The position numbers were made by a program, and so were the translations under genes. Source: Phragmites australis (taxonomy: Eukaryota > Streptophyta > Magnoliopsida > Poales > Poaceae). From it: a stretch of DNA of 64,000 nucleotides. Positions within the stretch are counted from its first letter, which is position 1, and each line of letters starts with the position of its first letter. The notes below the pieces were generated by a model. It was not told where the DNA came from. It searched no databases and saw only the letters and a list, made by a program, of their open reading frames with translations. The stretch is from contig NC_084938.1 of the NCBI RefSeq assembly GCF_958298935.1, positions 5,587,501-5,651,500 of the forward strand, read 5' to 3'. Positions 1-11,792 of the stretch are shown in pieces.

Positions 1-483
1 GCCAAGGTAGGAGTGTGCAATAAGTCTATAATATTTTGAATAAAATATTTTATGTTAGATTATGTGTATTGTTTAATAAAGATGCTCAAACTGCAAACAG
101 CTACTTAAAAGCTAAGTAAAAAATTAGTCATATTCTACAACAATCAACAATTAATGTGGTGCTATGACCCAGCTGGAGATGCTGTAGGAACAAAATCTAG
201 TATTGATTTTTGAAATCCTCTACTTTGGTTGACTTTCTTAATGCTTATTAATAATCAAAAAGAACTTAGTTCCCATGGATTTGTTGGGGTTGATCTACCT
301 GGTTCAATTATACAGAATGCAATTTAATTTCTCCACCATCTATTCTAAAGGACTATGGAGAAGTCAACATAAACGACTGGTCTCCATCATTTAGGAAACA
401 ACTTAAAAGCTATTCGTGCTACATTTTGGTGGTGGCAGGAAGGCTAGAATGTTGAAAATTAAAAGTAAACAGAACCTTAATAA
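1..483. other. Gene-poor left edge with possible coding remnant
   Basis: No intact gene is visible. Around 335-450 a + strand reading frame gives a protein-like stretch containing DYGEVNINDWSPSF, without a clear start or splice boundary. It may be the edge of a degraded exon, but I do not recognise the family. Confidence 0.2.
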
Positions 484-2207
484 CACTATAAAAAACAATT
501 TTCGGAGGCAGGTGGTAACTCATTTACAGAGGCGTTTAGCCACCCGCCTTTGGTCGGAGGCTTGTGAAAATAGACAATTTCCACAAACACAAAAGAGATC
601 ATCTGTGAAAACTGATTACTACATGTGGTTCCTTAAGCGGACCACCTGTGGTAGTTGGTCCTCGAATCGACTTTTTTGGCCTAAAAATACCCAAAAAAAA
701 GATCACTCAAGGAATTCCACGGTCGCGCTGTCGCAAGTCGCAAGTCACAAGTCACGGCCGCGAAATATCCGTGCGTGCGGTTATTGAGAATCGAACCCAG
801 AACATGCCCCTTTGTGCGAAGCTGTCTTACCATCCCACTATAGAGTGTTTGCTAATGGTAATATGATATGCTTTTGTGTTGTTCCTTATTTACCAAAACT
901 TTAGATGGTCATTTGGGCATCTAAATAACTTTAAATCAAAAACTTTATAACTAAAAAGTTGTATATCTCATCGAGGGCTATAATTTTTATATAAAGTTTG
1001 TCCCCATCTGACTTCATATGAAAAAATTATAAACTTTTTAAGATAAGTTATTATATATTACCAGAGGTGGTTTCATAATAGATCATAGTTTATATTAAAA
1101 AAATTATAACTTTTTATAAAAAGTTGGATTGTGGACAAACTTTATATGAAAATTATATCTCTCGACGAGATCCACAACTTTGTAGTTGAAAATTTTTCAT
1201 TTGAAATTATTTAGATATTCAAATAATCATTTAATGTTTTAGATATAAGAGATCAAAATGAGTGCATATGTGATTGTTATTACTATTACTTCTGTAATCC
1301 AAGTCTTCAAATCCTCCCGAATCCCTTGGACTCAAAGTTGTTTTAGGAATCCAAACCTTTTTACAGTCCTTTATATTATAATGAAATTCTTTAACACACA
1401 AATGATTGGTCCCTCACCTATCTTGCATTCCAATGTTGTAGGCCACTAACTTGTCATCTTTCTTCTTCTTTAGAAGATAGTGGGGGTCTTTGATCTTCTT
1501 CTTGTTAATCTTGTTGGAGATGTTGGAGTTAGTAGTATTTTTTTCTTCTCCTTATTTTTGAGTTGCATGTGTTAATAGGACTTGTGGTAACAATAGCATA
1601 TGCACTTCTTTTGATCTCTTATGTCTGAAACTTTAAATGATTATTTAGACATATAAATGATTTTAAATAAAAAAGTTTTCAACTACAAAGTTGTAGATCT
1701 CGTTGAGAGCTATAATTTTCATATAAAGTTTGTCCTCATACAACTTCGTATGAAAAAGTTATAAATTTTTCAAAATAAGCTGACATCTATTACCAGAAGC
1801 GGTTCATATAAGGAACCGTCTCTGAAAATGATATCCCATTATCAGAGGCGGTTCATATAAGAAACTACCTCTGAAAATGATATTTTACACAGATGATTTC
1901 TTTTATGATCTGCCTCTGATAATTATCCCATTACTAGAGCCGGTTCACATAAAGAACCACCTTTAAAAATAATATTTTACACAAGCGGTTGCTTATAAGG
2001 TCCACCTATAGTAATCATCATATTACTAGAGGTGGTTCATATAAGTAACTATCTCTGAAAATAACCTTTTGAACCACCTCTAGAAATGACCTTTATATAG
2101 GCAGCTTCTTATATCGGCCACCTCTGAAAATTGCTCAAGCGGTTTGTCATATGAGCCATATGTGGAAAGACACCTTAGGTGTCCAAAAAGTAGTTTTTGT
2201 AGTAGTG
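484..2207. mobile_element. Non-autonomous CACTA (En/Spm) element with internal inverted repeats
   Basis: The left end reads CACTATAAAAAACAATTTTC. The right end, read on the - strand, starts CACTACTACAAAAACTAC. Near both ends short subterminal motifs of the type accagaggcggttc / ccgcctctgaaaatga recur in both orientations, densest at 1790-2110, as in CACTA transposons. No transposase is present. Flanking trinucleotides are TAA and TGA, so the 3-bp target duplication is imperfect or mutated. Inside are a tRNA-like module (787-832, - strand) and three copies of an AT-rich module of about 150 bp (905-1060, 1090-1280 inverted, 1590-1770). The termini are fairly clear; the internal structure may be nested insertions. 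Confidence 0.6.
787..832 (-). other. tRNA-like module (pol III A/B-box-like) in CACTA element
   Basis: On the - strand, tggtaagacag (832-822) resembles a tRNA internal A box. It is followed 25 bases later by ggttcgattct (797-787), which fits the B-box consensus GGTTCGANTCC closely. The same arrangement occurs at 47551-47596. It does not look like a complete tRNA gene, because I see no convincing acceptor stem. Confidence 0.4.
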
Positions 2208-3023
2208 TGAATGCTTGACCATATTCCCTTGAACAACGGCTGGTGGAAAGCCTGTCATTATTCTCTAAAATTTCACCTGCCATGCTAAGCATATGGATAG
2301 AATCTACTTGATATGCTACATTGAATCACTCAACTGCCCCTAGGATTATGAAATAAAAGAACATTAGGCGAATTAATGGCATTGCTAACAGCAGCTGCCA
2401 AGCAATAGCTAGAGTTATGAAATGTAGACCCATTACATTTGGCAAATAACTTGAAATATATGAAAAACGGATAATACACCGGATCATTGGATACAACTAA
2501 AATATCTATTTGATTAATGGTGTTGACTAATTGCACATAACTTAGACAAATATTTCAATAGAGAATCATGTCAAAGTATAATATGTAGCCACATGAAAAG
2601 CAAACATTAGTATTATATCTACCATCAATCAACCATCCGTCTTCACATGTATACATGACAATTGACTAATATTAATCCAGTTAACTTGAAATTGTACTTT
2701 CAAGAGAAGAAATGATGTGCGAGTCTCAATGTTACCAGGAAACCGTTACAACTGCAGCACCAATATTAGCCTTTTCAGTTATCAATTCAAACCCAAGTTA
2801 TCCAAACTGCCAAGACCATGGGATGAGAATTAATCCATGTTCACAGTTCACCTAAGGGTCAAAAAATGCAGAGAAACCCTTACCTTCATCTTTCTCTTTT
2901 CTTTCATAGCCTACACATAAGATTGAATCACTGGGCATTTCAATTGTAGCTTACCATTCTTGATCATTGTTTCAGCAATCTACAAAAGCACTGCAAAAGC
3001 ATGTTACATTTGGATATTCAAGT
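2208..3023. other. Low-copy DNA with possible decayed exons on - strand
   Basis: On the - strand, short blocks bounded by plausible splice sites read IAETMIKNG (about 2983-2955) and a stretch containing ITEKANIGAAVVTVSW (about 2800-2743). They could belong to the same dead gene as the block at 4420-4652. No continuous reading frame links them and I cannot name the family. Confidence 0.2.
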
Positions 3024-3920
3024 TGTTGACGCGTAAAGGTGACACGCCAAACACTAAGCATCTCATGTGAGAAATGAACCAAAACTTTCTGGCTGGATCG
3101 GATGTTCTGATCGGCCCAATCGGAACTTCTGATCTTTGCAATCTAGCAGGCAGCGCCTAGGAAACCCTAGTTGTTGCGCTGTACCATTGGACCTTCATCG
3201 TCACCTACGGTCAGGAGGTACCCCATCAGAGTGTAGATGGTCGGTGGCTTATCCTTGGTCGTCGAGATCAAGAACGAATAGCAATGGAGGTTGGAAAAGA
3301 GAATTAGGGCAAATGGATAAAAAGAAAGATAAAGTAAATTGTAGTTTGTTCGATTGGATATTGTCTCTTCTCAATCAGCCATGGCCCTTTATATTTATAG
3401 TAAGGGCTGGTCTTACCCCATTTTGAATCGAAATCTATCAAAACATGTATTCAATTTAGACTCTATCTCGTTCTAAAATTCGGATCTATGCTGGATCAGA
3501 TGTTCTGATCGGGAATATTGGATGTTCCGGTCCATATTGGAAGGTCCAATTTTTTGAAACATCGGCCTCTCTATTGGAAAAAATATTTAATTAGGTGTTC
3601 CGATATAGTCAGAAGGTCTGATTTTTCCAAGTATGGACCTCTTGGTTCGACCAAAAATGATTAATCGAAAGTTCCGATCCTTATATCGGATGTTCCGATA
3701 TGTTGAAAATTCTCGAACTCGGACTAAGCACCGGATATTCCGGTGAGAACAAAATTATGAACACCAAAACATGCGGCATGCTTAACTAGGTTGAAACCTT
3801 CTGCAATTCGCTCGCACTGACCTATTCTACCCACCGGATGTTCCGTTGATGACACGGTCTAAACATCGGACCATCTGGTATTCACAAAAATTCTAGCTAT
3901 GCCATTTTTTACTATCAACA
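3024..3920. mobile_element. Probable solo LTR (897 bp)
   Basis: The segment begins TGTTGA and ends TCAACA, a perfect 6-bp inverted terminal repeat typical of LTRs. It contains a TATA-like block (ctttatatttatag, near 3390) and recurring motifs such as cggatgttccg and ccggatattccggt. The flanking 5-mers are CAAGT and CAACC, matching at 3 of 5 bases, so the target duplication is decayed or the ends are slightly off. No gag or pol is attached, and orientation cannot be decided. Confidence 0.5.
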
Positions 3921-4419
3921 CAACCTAGTCAGCCTTTTGATATTCACTGATACAAGGGAATTTAGTAATGAGACAGAAGCAATGCTTATCAACTGAGGCA
4001 CCATGATAGGATGACTTTGACAGTTATTCACAGGTTAGATTCTGTTAGTGATAGTCCACATTCTAGATTTTTTTGGTCCCATCAGAATCGACTTTTTACC
4101 GAAATGTTTGATGTGGAACCAATTTGATTACTAACCCAATCATAATATCAATGTTTGTGTTATGTTTGAGTCAGATCATCAGGTAGTTAGCCAGAAATGA
4201 GCAGATTTAAAAAAATATTCAAGGAATAGTAGCATGAATAATGAGCAAGTGACTAACTGTCTTGAGCTCTCCCTTATCGTATTGTCCCATTCACTGAAAC
4301 CTCCTTTCAGCTAACACCATGCTACACTATGTAAAGTAAACAGCAAAGCAACCTTCAATCAAGAAATCAAGTTGAACAAAACACGAGAATTGACAATATC
4401 ATATGGACACAATCCGTAC

Positions 4420-4652
4420 CTGATTTGGCACCAGCCGTCTAGTAGGGCTCCATTGATGGCAGGCTGTTTTGCAAGATTATTTGACGTTGATGTGTCGACC
4501 ATCTCCCATGCTCTCGCTAGGTTCAAGAGCATTATAAGAGCATTGTAAGTGTGGTTGCACAGAAACCTTTCGCATATCCAATTACTGAATTATTTAATAC
4601 CCACATCATCAAGAACTGGCCCATTGGAGAGATCAAATGCTGCATCATTGAG
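4420..4652 (-). pseudogene. Unassigned exon-like remnant
   Basis: A 233-bp - strand block starts after an AG (gtgaag) and ends at a GT donor (gtacgg). One frame is open for all 77 codons except a single TAA after residue 20. It reads as ordinary protein, for example TYNALIMLLNLARAWEM and INGALLDGWCQIR. Splice borders plus near-complete openness suggest a former exon. A further block, about 4313-4265, reads LKGGFSEWDNTIRESSR. The GC-rich - strand stretch at 5221-4961 could be a first exon. The family is not recognised; the in-frame stop and the LTR at 3024-3920 argue that it is dead. Confidence 0.3.
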
Positions 4653-4859
4653 CTTCACAAAAGGAAAACAAAATATTGTTGAATCAAATCAACAAGGCAT
4701 ATCAGTTACTATATATTGGCATTCAATGTAACTGTTGTGAATATTGTCTATTGAATTATATCCTTTGAGCTAGTAGAATAGTAAAAAAAAATGATGAGAC
4801 GAAGGTCACAGGGGAGCTGAGACAAGAATTTAGGCGGAAGAACCAAGCAATCCTACCAC

Positions 4860-5240
4860 CAAACAACAGATGAAAATGGAGCGGCAGGACAGGCGGTTCC
4901 TCCTCGGGGTTGCCACTGCCGACAGAAGAGGAGGAGGTGGAGGTCACATGTTTGGGGGAGTTAGAGGAGACTGTGAGCACGGGAGGTGGAGATGGGCGTG
5001 GCTAGGGATGGAATCGGGAGGAGCGGGAGGAGGAGGCGGCGGTGAGAAGAAGCAAGGTGAGGAAGAGGGAGGGAGGCGATGCAGCAACAGGGGGAGGTAG
5101 CAGCGCCGCTGCGGCGCAAGGAGAGGGAGGTGGGGAGGTATGCTGGGGAGAAGAAGGCGGCAGCGATCCGAGCAACTCCTTGAAGTCTCACGAAGGCTGT
5201 GAGGTAGTGTGGCTCATACATGCGTGATTAGACGGTCCAC
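4860..5240. other. GC-rich stretch, possible 5' end of the remnant gene
   Basis: This island of high GC in AT-rich surroundings contains runs of gga/ggc repeats and open frames on both strands, as GC-rich low-complexity DNA does. It could be the promoter and first exon of the - strand remnant downstream. No domain is recognisable. Confidence 0.25.
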
Positions 5241-5319
5241 ATCTTATAATTGCACGATCCGGCAGTTCAAAAGAAGTAGATGATGTGGATAGCACTAGAA
5301 GGCTGGAACGCGACTGCGT

Positions 5320-6260
5320 TTATATATAGAAGATGCTGACAAGTTTCATGTTAAAGTGTGCTTCAAACTTTTCCCCTTGTACTTGTCTGCCTTTGCCAAT
5401 AGATTTCTGGTAGAGATCAACCAAATGTTTAGGGGTACTGTATTTCTTTGTATGATGATTTGTAGCACCACATTTTAGACAATCTTGAAGCTTGTCATTC
5501 TGGTCTTGCTTCTTAAATTTGTCTTTCCTTTTTTGAAATCCACTTGTCATTGCGCTGCCACTTCCCGTGGAACATATTTTGGTGTCTTTTATGACCACCA
5601 AACTTGTTTGTATTTTGAATATTAGCATTTATTTCATACAGTGGAGTCGCACTCGTAGGGCGTTGTTGATGATTCTTTATAAGAAGGTCATCATGTTTTC
5701 CTTGGAGTAATGTATAGATTAATTTAGAATACTTAGTGTACTTTTAGGTGTGATACTACTGCTGTAATACCCTATTGGCTGGCAGGAATGTAGACAATAT
5801 CTTCTCAATTATATCCGCATTGGAGACATGCTGATCGCAGAAACACAACTTTGAGCAAATCTTATGAACAACTGAATTGTACTTGCCATAGATTTGAAAT
5901 CTTGAAACTATATGTACAACCATTCACGAGTTGCTTCAGGCAGGATCACAACTTTTTGCTGATCATAACGCTCTTTGAGAGATGTCCAAAGAGTAGGTGG
6001 ATCTTCTCCCATCAGGTATTCATTTTTCAGATCCAGATGGAGATGATCCCTTAAGATTATAAGGCTCTATATTTGGTTGTTTCAGGTATCACTGAGGCAT
6101 CATGTAGAGGTTCAGTGATGGCTGAAATGAAACCTCAGGATGTCATAGAGATCTTGATATCCATTACCCATGTTCGATGGTTATGACCATCTAACACAAG
6201 TTCCTGGAAATCTTTGTTGATGATATGAGCTATTTCCAACATGGAAAGTAAATTAAAGAT
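5320..6260 (-). pseudogene. Decayed Copia-type retrotransposon gag
   Basis: Reading from 6260 downwards, the - strand shows gag-like pieces: LRDHLHLDLKNEYLMGEDPP, then LWTSLKERYDQQKVVILPEA, then a zinc-knuckle region CLKCGATNHHTKKY followed by STPKHLVDLYQKS. Tnt1-like Copia gag proteins have this order. The knuckle has lost its last cysteine (Y in its place), and stop codons and frameshifts separate the pieces. No protease, integrase or reverse transcriptase follows and no LTRs could be assigned, so this is an isolated, inactive fragment. Confidence 0.6.
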
Positions 6261-7490
6261 CATAGAAATGTTGTAATAATGCAAAATAAAATTCAATATG
6301 AGTATTGAATTCTTATTTGTAGACCTTCATGACAGACAAAAAAATTGCTACTAAAGTATTGGTCTCCATTTTGAAAATTGGGTGACATGTGATCACAGCC
6401 AAATACTTAGTGTATGTGCATGTAAATATTGAAAAATACGTTGAATGTAATCGTCATTTGGTGTAGACCTCACATTAGTAGCAAGTAACTCGTTGGTATA
6501 ATATGGACGACACTATAGTCGCAGCCATGGTTATAGTCTCTACTACATGTGTTTAGGCCAATACTACATGTATTTTCAAAAAAAAAAACTTAAATAGCTT
6601 CTTGAGATGAGCGGTAGGATTGTAAATCATGTAGGATTGCTCTTTTTTATCATTTATTAGGATAAAAACCATAATTAGATCATACCAGTTATAAAGAAAT
6701 TAAAAAACAAAAAAACAAGCACACGAGTTTAGGACTTAAATGAGTGTAAAGAAACATTTGACTTTGTTTGACTTTGCGTTAATTAAAACACAACCTCTTA
6801 AATGTAACACCATGAGAATTAGAGTTGTTGCTGCACGATGCATAACATGGCCTTCTTTGTTTGACTTTGCGCTAATTAAAACAAAAAAGAACATATGTGG
6901 TGGGAAGAGGAAACAAATAAGGCGGTTTTTTTTCAGATGCTTGACTTTTTTTTTCAGGCGAAGTATGTGGCTTGCAGCCTTTCTTCAACCTCTATCCGTC
7001 CGGCGTCTGTTGCACTCGCTTCTTCAACCAACGCCGCCCAACGCTGGCTCGCTCCTCTACCTCCGCCCTCCTCCCGCCGTCTCCGACAGCAGACCCGTCA
7101 CCGGATCCACAGCCACCACCCCTCCCTCGGCAACCTCTCGTCTCCGCTCGCCCCTACCCCCACCTCACCCACCAGTCGTCTCATCTCCACTCGCCCTACC
7201 CTCGTGCTTGTGCTCGTCTCGCTGATTTGATCTGCTTCTCTGGACATCCCTCTAAATCCAGGGAGCACACCAACAACCACAAAGCCCTCTCCCCTCATCC
7301 TCACCCTCATCGATGTAGCGGTACCATCGTCTAATGAATCTTCCTAAATTTTAGAGTCTGAAATTTAGAAAACGTGAACAAATTAACAAAATTCTACTCA
7401 ACTTGCTTAGCCAAAATACTAGTACTAATATAGTATTCGGTAGCTAAGATGGCCCCATATTGGTTGGGCTCTGGGCGGTCGCCCCTATTG
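6261..7490. other. Intergenic DNA with a GC-rich island
   Basis: AT-rich sequence leads into a GC- and CT-rich island (about 6960-7320) with overlapping open frames in several phases but no recognisable domain. A short internal repeat built on tttgactttgcg and taattaaaaca occurs near 6765 and again near 6860. The island might be an untranslated region or a captured gene fragment. No gene can be supported. Confidence 0.3.
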
Positions 7491-7774
7491 TCCCTGAATT
7501 GAGATCCTTTGACTTCACTGATCTGTAAAGTCAGTGACTTCAATAGATCTGACCTATTGATTAAAAGTAAACAGTTCAGATCTGATGCTACAGTATTTGA
7601 TAAACAGTAACCGGCTCTAAAATACTGTTCACCCAGAACTCGGTATACTGTGTATCTCTGACTTCACACGGCTGAAGTTAGAGGATGCAGATCCGCCACC
7701 CTTGCGCAGGGCCGGGCCTGACGACGCGTCTAAGCAATCAAGAGATCGGAGTCACGCGTATTTGCAGGCTCCTC

Positions 7775-7782
7775 TATATAAA
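7775..7782 (+). promoter_or_regulatory. TATA box of the CYSTM gene
   Basis: TATATAAA lies 107 bp upstream of the CYSTM start codon. A plant transcription start is expected about 30 bp downstream, giving a leader of roughly 75-80 nt. The position and perfect match make this a convincing core promoter. Confidence 0.7.
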
Positions 7783-7888
7783 GGGGATCGAGCGCTCGCC
7801 ATCATCCACCCGCCCCAGCTTCTTCTTCTTCTGCTGCCTGTGCTGTTCGTGCTTGCTACTCGCATCGAGCCAGAGAGGACCAGTGATC

Positions 7889-8277
7889 ATGAGCTACCAA
7901 GCTCCTCCCCCTGGCACAGGTGCTGCGCTCGATGCAATTTCTTTCTTTGTTTTCCCGCTTTGGATTGATTCTGCTGTTACAGCCCGGGAAAACGTTCGAG
8001 ATGTTTGCAAATCTCTTTAGCTCCGTGTTGTTAATGGTGTCCGTGATTAACACTTGTAAGTTGTTTCTGTGCAGGCTACCCGCCGCCGGGCACCGCGTAC
8101 CCTCCGCCGGGCCAGCAGGCCTACGTCGCGCCGCCGCCGGCGTACCCGCCGACCCAGGACGGCGGCGCGTACGGCCAGCAGAAGCAGCAGGAGACCACGA
8201 GCCGCGGCGGCGACGGCTTCTGGAAAGGATGCTGTGCTGCCATCTGCTGCTGCTGCCTCCTCGACATGTGTTTCTGA
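7889..8277 (+). CDS. CYSTM family cysteine-rich transmembrane protein
   Basis: There are two coding exons, 7889-7919 and 8075-8277, with a GT-AG intron (7920-8074) splitting a glycine codon. The product has 77 residues. The N-terminal half is rich in Pro, Gly, Tyr and Gln, with repeats such as GYPPPGTAYPPPGQQ. A short hydrophilic linker follows, then the hallmark cysteine-rich end GCCAAICCCCLLDMCF. Length and layout are typical of CYSTM proteins, small tail-anchored membrane proteins found across eukaryotes and linked in plants to stress tolerance. The role here is inferred from the family only. The start is the first ATG downstream of the TATA box. An AATAAA at 8492-8497 could be its polyadenylation signal. 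No lesions are seen. Confidence 0.88.
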
Positions 8278-8369
8278 GGACGACAAGGAGACCGGCCGGC
8301 CGGCAGCTGCTCGCGCGCCATGACCAGGGCATGCTGAGTTGATGATCACGCCGTGCTATATGTGTTACA

Positions 8370-8519
8370 TTACATATTGATAGTGTTAATCTTTATTGGT
8401 GTGGTTATATCCAGTTGAGTGTTATATCTAGTCTGTTCTATGTTATTTGACATTACTTTTATAATAACGCTGAATTCGCTTCTTGAAAACCAATAAAGAT
8501 TAACACTATCAATATGTAA
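8370..8519. repeat. Perfect 31-bp inverted repeat (hairpin)
   Basis: Positions 8370-8400 and 8489-8519 are exact reverse complements over 31 bp, separated by 88 bp. The right arm contains AATAAA on + and the left arm contains the same signal on -. The structure begins 93 bp after the CYSTM stop codon, so it probably lies in or at the end of its 3' UTR, where the transcript could form a long stem-loop. Confidence 0.85.
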
Positions 8520-9440
8520 GGTATGTTTGGTTGATACTCTAAAGTTGCCGCGTGGCTATGAAATTTGACGTCACACTTCAGCTAGCCTAATGGCATCTTA
8601 CCACAACTATTTATATCTAAAGTGATCAAACTTATCTAACTTGTGAGATAGGCAGATGTGACCGTGAACCAAAACAAGCCTGTCTTAAATCTACCAGCAT
8701 TTGGATGGGTGGGGGGGGGGGATTTTAATTAAATCCAGCACCACTGGCCGCTACCACCTGGAGGGGATTTGATTTCCTACTAAACAGCTGGATGATTAAT
8801 ATTTTCAACGACAAAAGAAGTTGGATTTGACCATGTTTCATGGTGGTCAATGCAGAGGAACATTATATATCAAATGAATTCAACTCGGAATAATAATAAT
8901 CATCAAGAAAATCACAACAAACTGTCCAGAAGAAAACAGGAATTAATTTCATGCACATTAATTTGCATCCGACATGGACCAATCCCAACTTCAAGTCAAC
9001 AAGAGCAGGCCACCTAACGCGGCAAAGCTCCAAAATTCCAAACCAAACCCAAACATCATAAGCACCTAACCCATCACAGGCAATGAGACAAGCACTACAG
9101 GCCTCATAGCCTCAAGTATGATCCTACTTAAAAAAAAAAGCTATCTACTTCTCAGTCATCAGAAGTAACGAAGTTGACGATGACAACCTGGATCGTTGGC
9201 GACCATAGCTATGAGGTTTCCATGCAGTAGTTTCCAAAGGTGATGACATATTGGCTTTGCATATCTACTCCAAACAACCAATACAGAGCAATAGTTATCA
9301 CTTTACCTTGGACATCACATCAGAAAATGATATATAATTTAACAAACAAATGGAGCCCCTAATTTGTTTCTTTAGCTGACAAATTGGCCGGACTGCAGCG
9401 CATTATTTGCTTAAATTGTAGCAGCGTAACACCTGAAACT
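8520..9440. other. Intergenic DNA, no gene seen
   Basis: AT-rich sequence with a G run near 8708-8720 and no supported coding region. Open frames are short and without recognisable motifs. Confidence 0.5.
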
Positions 9441-10098
9441 AGGGTTGAAAATGGGCCGGATATTTTCCAATTGTTCGAATGGTTTCAGATAATATTTCAG
9501 AGCGAAAAATCAGATATTCTGGAATTTTTTGGATACCGGAGTTTGAGTCAGATAGTTGTATCGAATATCAGATTTAAATATAGAGAGACATGCATCATCT
9601 GATATCCGATAATAAAATTGGATATAAACGAAGACTATTCGACGACTATCTGAGCCTATCTTCCGAAGCTTATAACTTTTTCATATGAAATTGTATGGAG
9701 ATGATCTTTACATAAAAATTGTAGCTCTTCGATGACATCTACATATTTATAGTAGATATTTTTTTCATATAAAGTCTTTACTGTGCCAAAAATTAGGGAC
9801 ATGATTGCTTCCATGGGAGCATATTGCTAATTTACTTATTGGATCGTTAATGTAGTTGAGTTATGGACATATGAAATGGTCAACAATCATTAAATATGTG
9901 ATATATATATATATATGATTGTTACTTTTATTTAATATCCAAAGAAATATCTTTGATTGACATTATCTGCATTTGACTTCTCATATATTCAATCCGTATT
10001 AGTGACCGAGATTATCCGTATCTGACTCTAAGGAAAAAATATAGGATATGATATAGGATCAGTTTTATCCGTCCATACCCGATCTGATTACAACCCTA
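9440..10098. mobile_element. MITE-like element, possibly hAT-derived
   Basis: The segment is bounded by inverted ends TAGGGTTG...CAACCCTA. Beyond them similarity continues loosely (gggccggatattttcc against the reverse complement of the right end, atcgggtatggacggat). The flanking 8-mers match at only 5 of 8 positions. No transposase is present. It includes a stretch (about 9660-9790) of the AT-rich module also seen inside the CACTA elements. Borders are tentative. Confidence 0.4.
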
Positions 10099-11792
10099 CT
10101 TACAACAGTACATGGAGACAGTGAAAAAAGTCAAGGGTTTTGCTACTCTGATTAAGAAAACAATGGCTGTATTCCCCATTGCTTGATAAAAAAAAAAAAA
10201 AACCAATGGTCATTCTGCACAGAAGATAGAAGTTCCAGCGCATTGTTGTCATTAGCTGTGAAATTACTCTGTGCATCATTTTCATCACCATCAGCGACCA
10301 CCGTTACAACATATGGCATCGACTAATTCTTCTGGATTTGAGCTCTGCAAATTCCTCTGTGCCCTTCAGGGCATCACCGAATTTGCTAATGATCTGAAAG
10401 TTCAGTTAGGATTTAGTTTTGTGTTGTTAATTGAACCCATCAGTTTCGCGAAAGAGATTAGATAATGTAAAATACGTAATCTTACTTCTTCAACCTCATC
10501 GGGAGTCATTATCAGTGGGGGTGACACCATAATGCTATCCCCAGCCACCCTGATAAGCATCCCGCGCTTCTCGCACTCAGCACCAAAGATTGAGCCAACA
10601 CCTGAAATTACACATTTAAATTCATAAGGTTCCACCAACCATTGTGCAATAGTTTCTCCAACCGAGATTTGAATGCCTAGAATACTAGATTAATGGATTA
10701 TAAGTGCATTACTAACTTTACCTATGTCAGAAGTAATAACCAATTTTCCTATGTATAGTATTCCACTAGAAAATGGGCTTTCTGCGAACAATTTTGGTAC
10801 TAGAAAAGTAGGATTTTCGATCATGTAAATTCGTCAAAAAAGAAAATAAAAACATGCAGTCATGAAAGTACAAACCCCATTCAGCTGGGAATGGATCATT
10901 TGGTGATTTGTTGCCGACAAATTCAGTTCCATGTATCAGTCCCAGACCACATATCTGCGTAGAGGAGCATATAAAGTATATGTATAAACAAGAAAGAAAC
11001 TCCAAACAGTTATTAAAAAAGATACATTTATGTAAGAAGATATAAGATAGACATGCACCTCCCCGACAACTAGGCTTCCTGAGAAGGCCTTGATTTCCCT
11101 CCTGGAACCTTGGAGCAATTATGTTAATATGTCCGATACTATTCCTTTCACTAATAGCAATTATGGGAATGATACATACATAGTATAATAGGAGGAATTT
11201 TCAACGTTATGGAAAGTGTGATTTACTTATAAATCTTCAAGGTTTCTATGGCAACAGCACAGGAAACTGGATGCCCCGAGTATGTAAAGCCATGAGCAAA
11301 AGAACCTTAAACAAACAATTATGGCGCTTGTCAATATAGTAGCAATAGAAAAACTAGTTCACACGATGGGATTAGCTTTACCAAGTTTATTGCTCTGCGA
11401 ATAAATTACATCAGTTATTTCTGGGCTAACAAGAATTGCTCCACTTGCATGTAGGCAGAAGAAAGAGCCTGTTAGAAAAATAGGAATTAAGTTCTCCTCT
11501 GACAGTTCATAAAAAAAGGAAAAGTTCTCTGTAACTAATAAGCGCTCTACGCTGAACTAACCTTGGCAATGGAGACAAGATCTGGTTTAATGGTCCCCCA
11601 CAATAACATGCTTAGTAACTTCCGCACCTAGAAAATATCCTCATATGAATCTATAATTTGATGTTCTTTTTTGCTGGGGAGTCTTATATTACCTCATCTA
11701 CGATTAACAAGATGTCATACTTCTTGAGAACTGCTTGAATCTGTTGAGAAGGAACAAAATTTCACAAGATCAAAAAAGTTGGGTAGAGTACA

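Noticed and set aside
6740..7334. Overlapping open frames of 111-161 codons in the CT- and GC-rich island
   Set aside because: Three overlapping frames with low-complexity Pro/Ser/Arg content and no domain, promoter or splice evidence.
8047..8349. Alternative long open frames on both strands over the CYSTM second exon
   Set aside because: GC-rich codon usage opens several frames; only the spliced CYSTM frame gives a known protein with correct splice sites.
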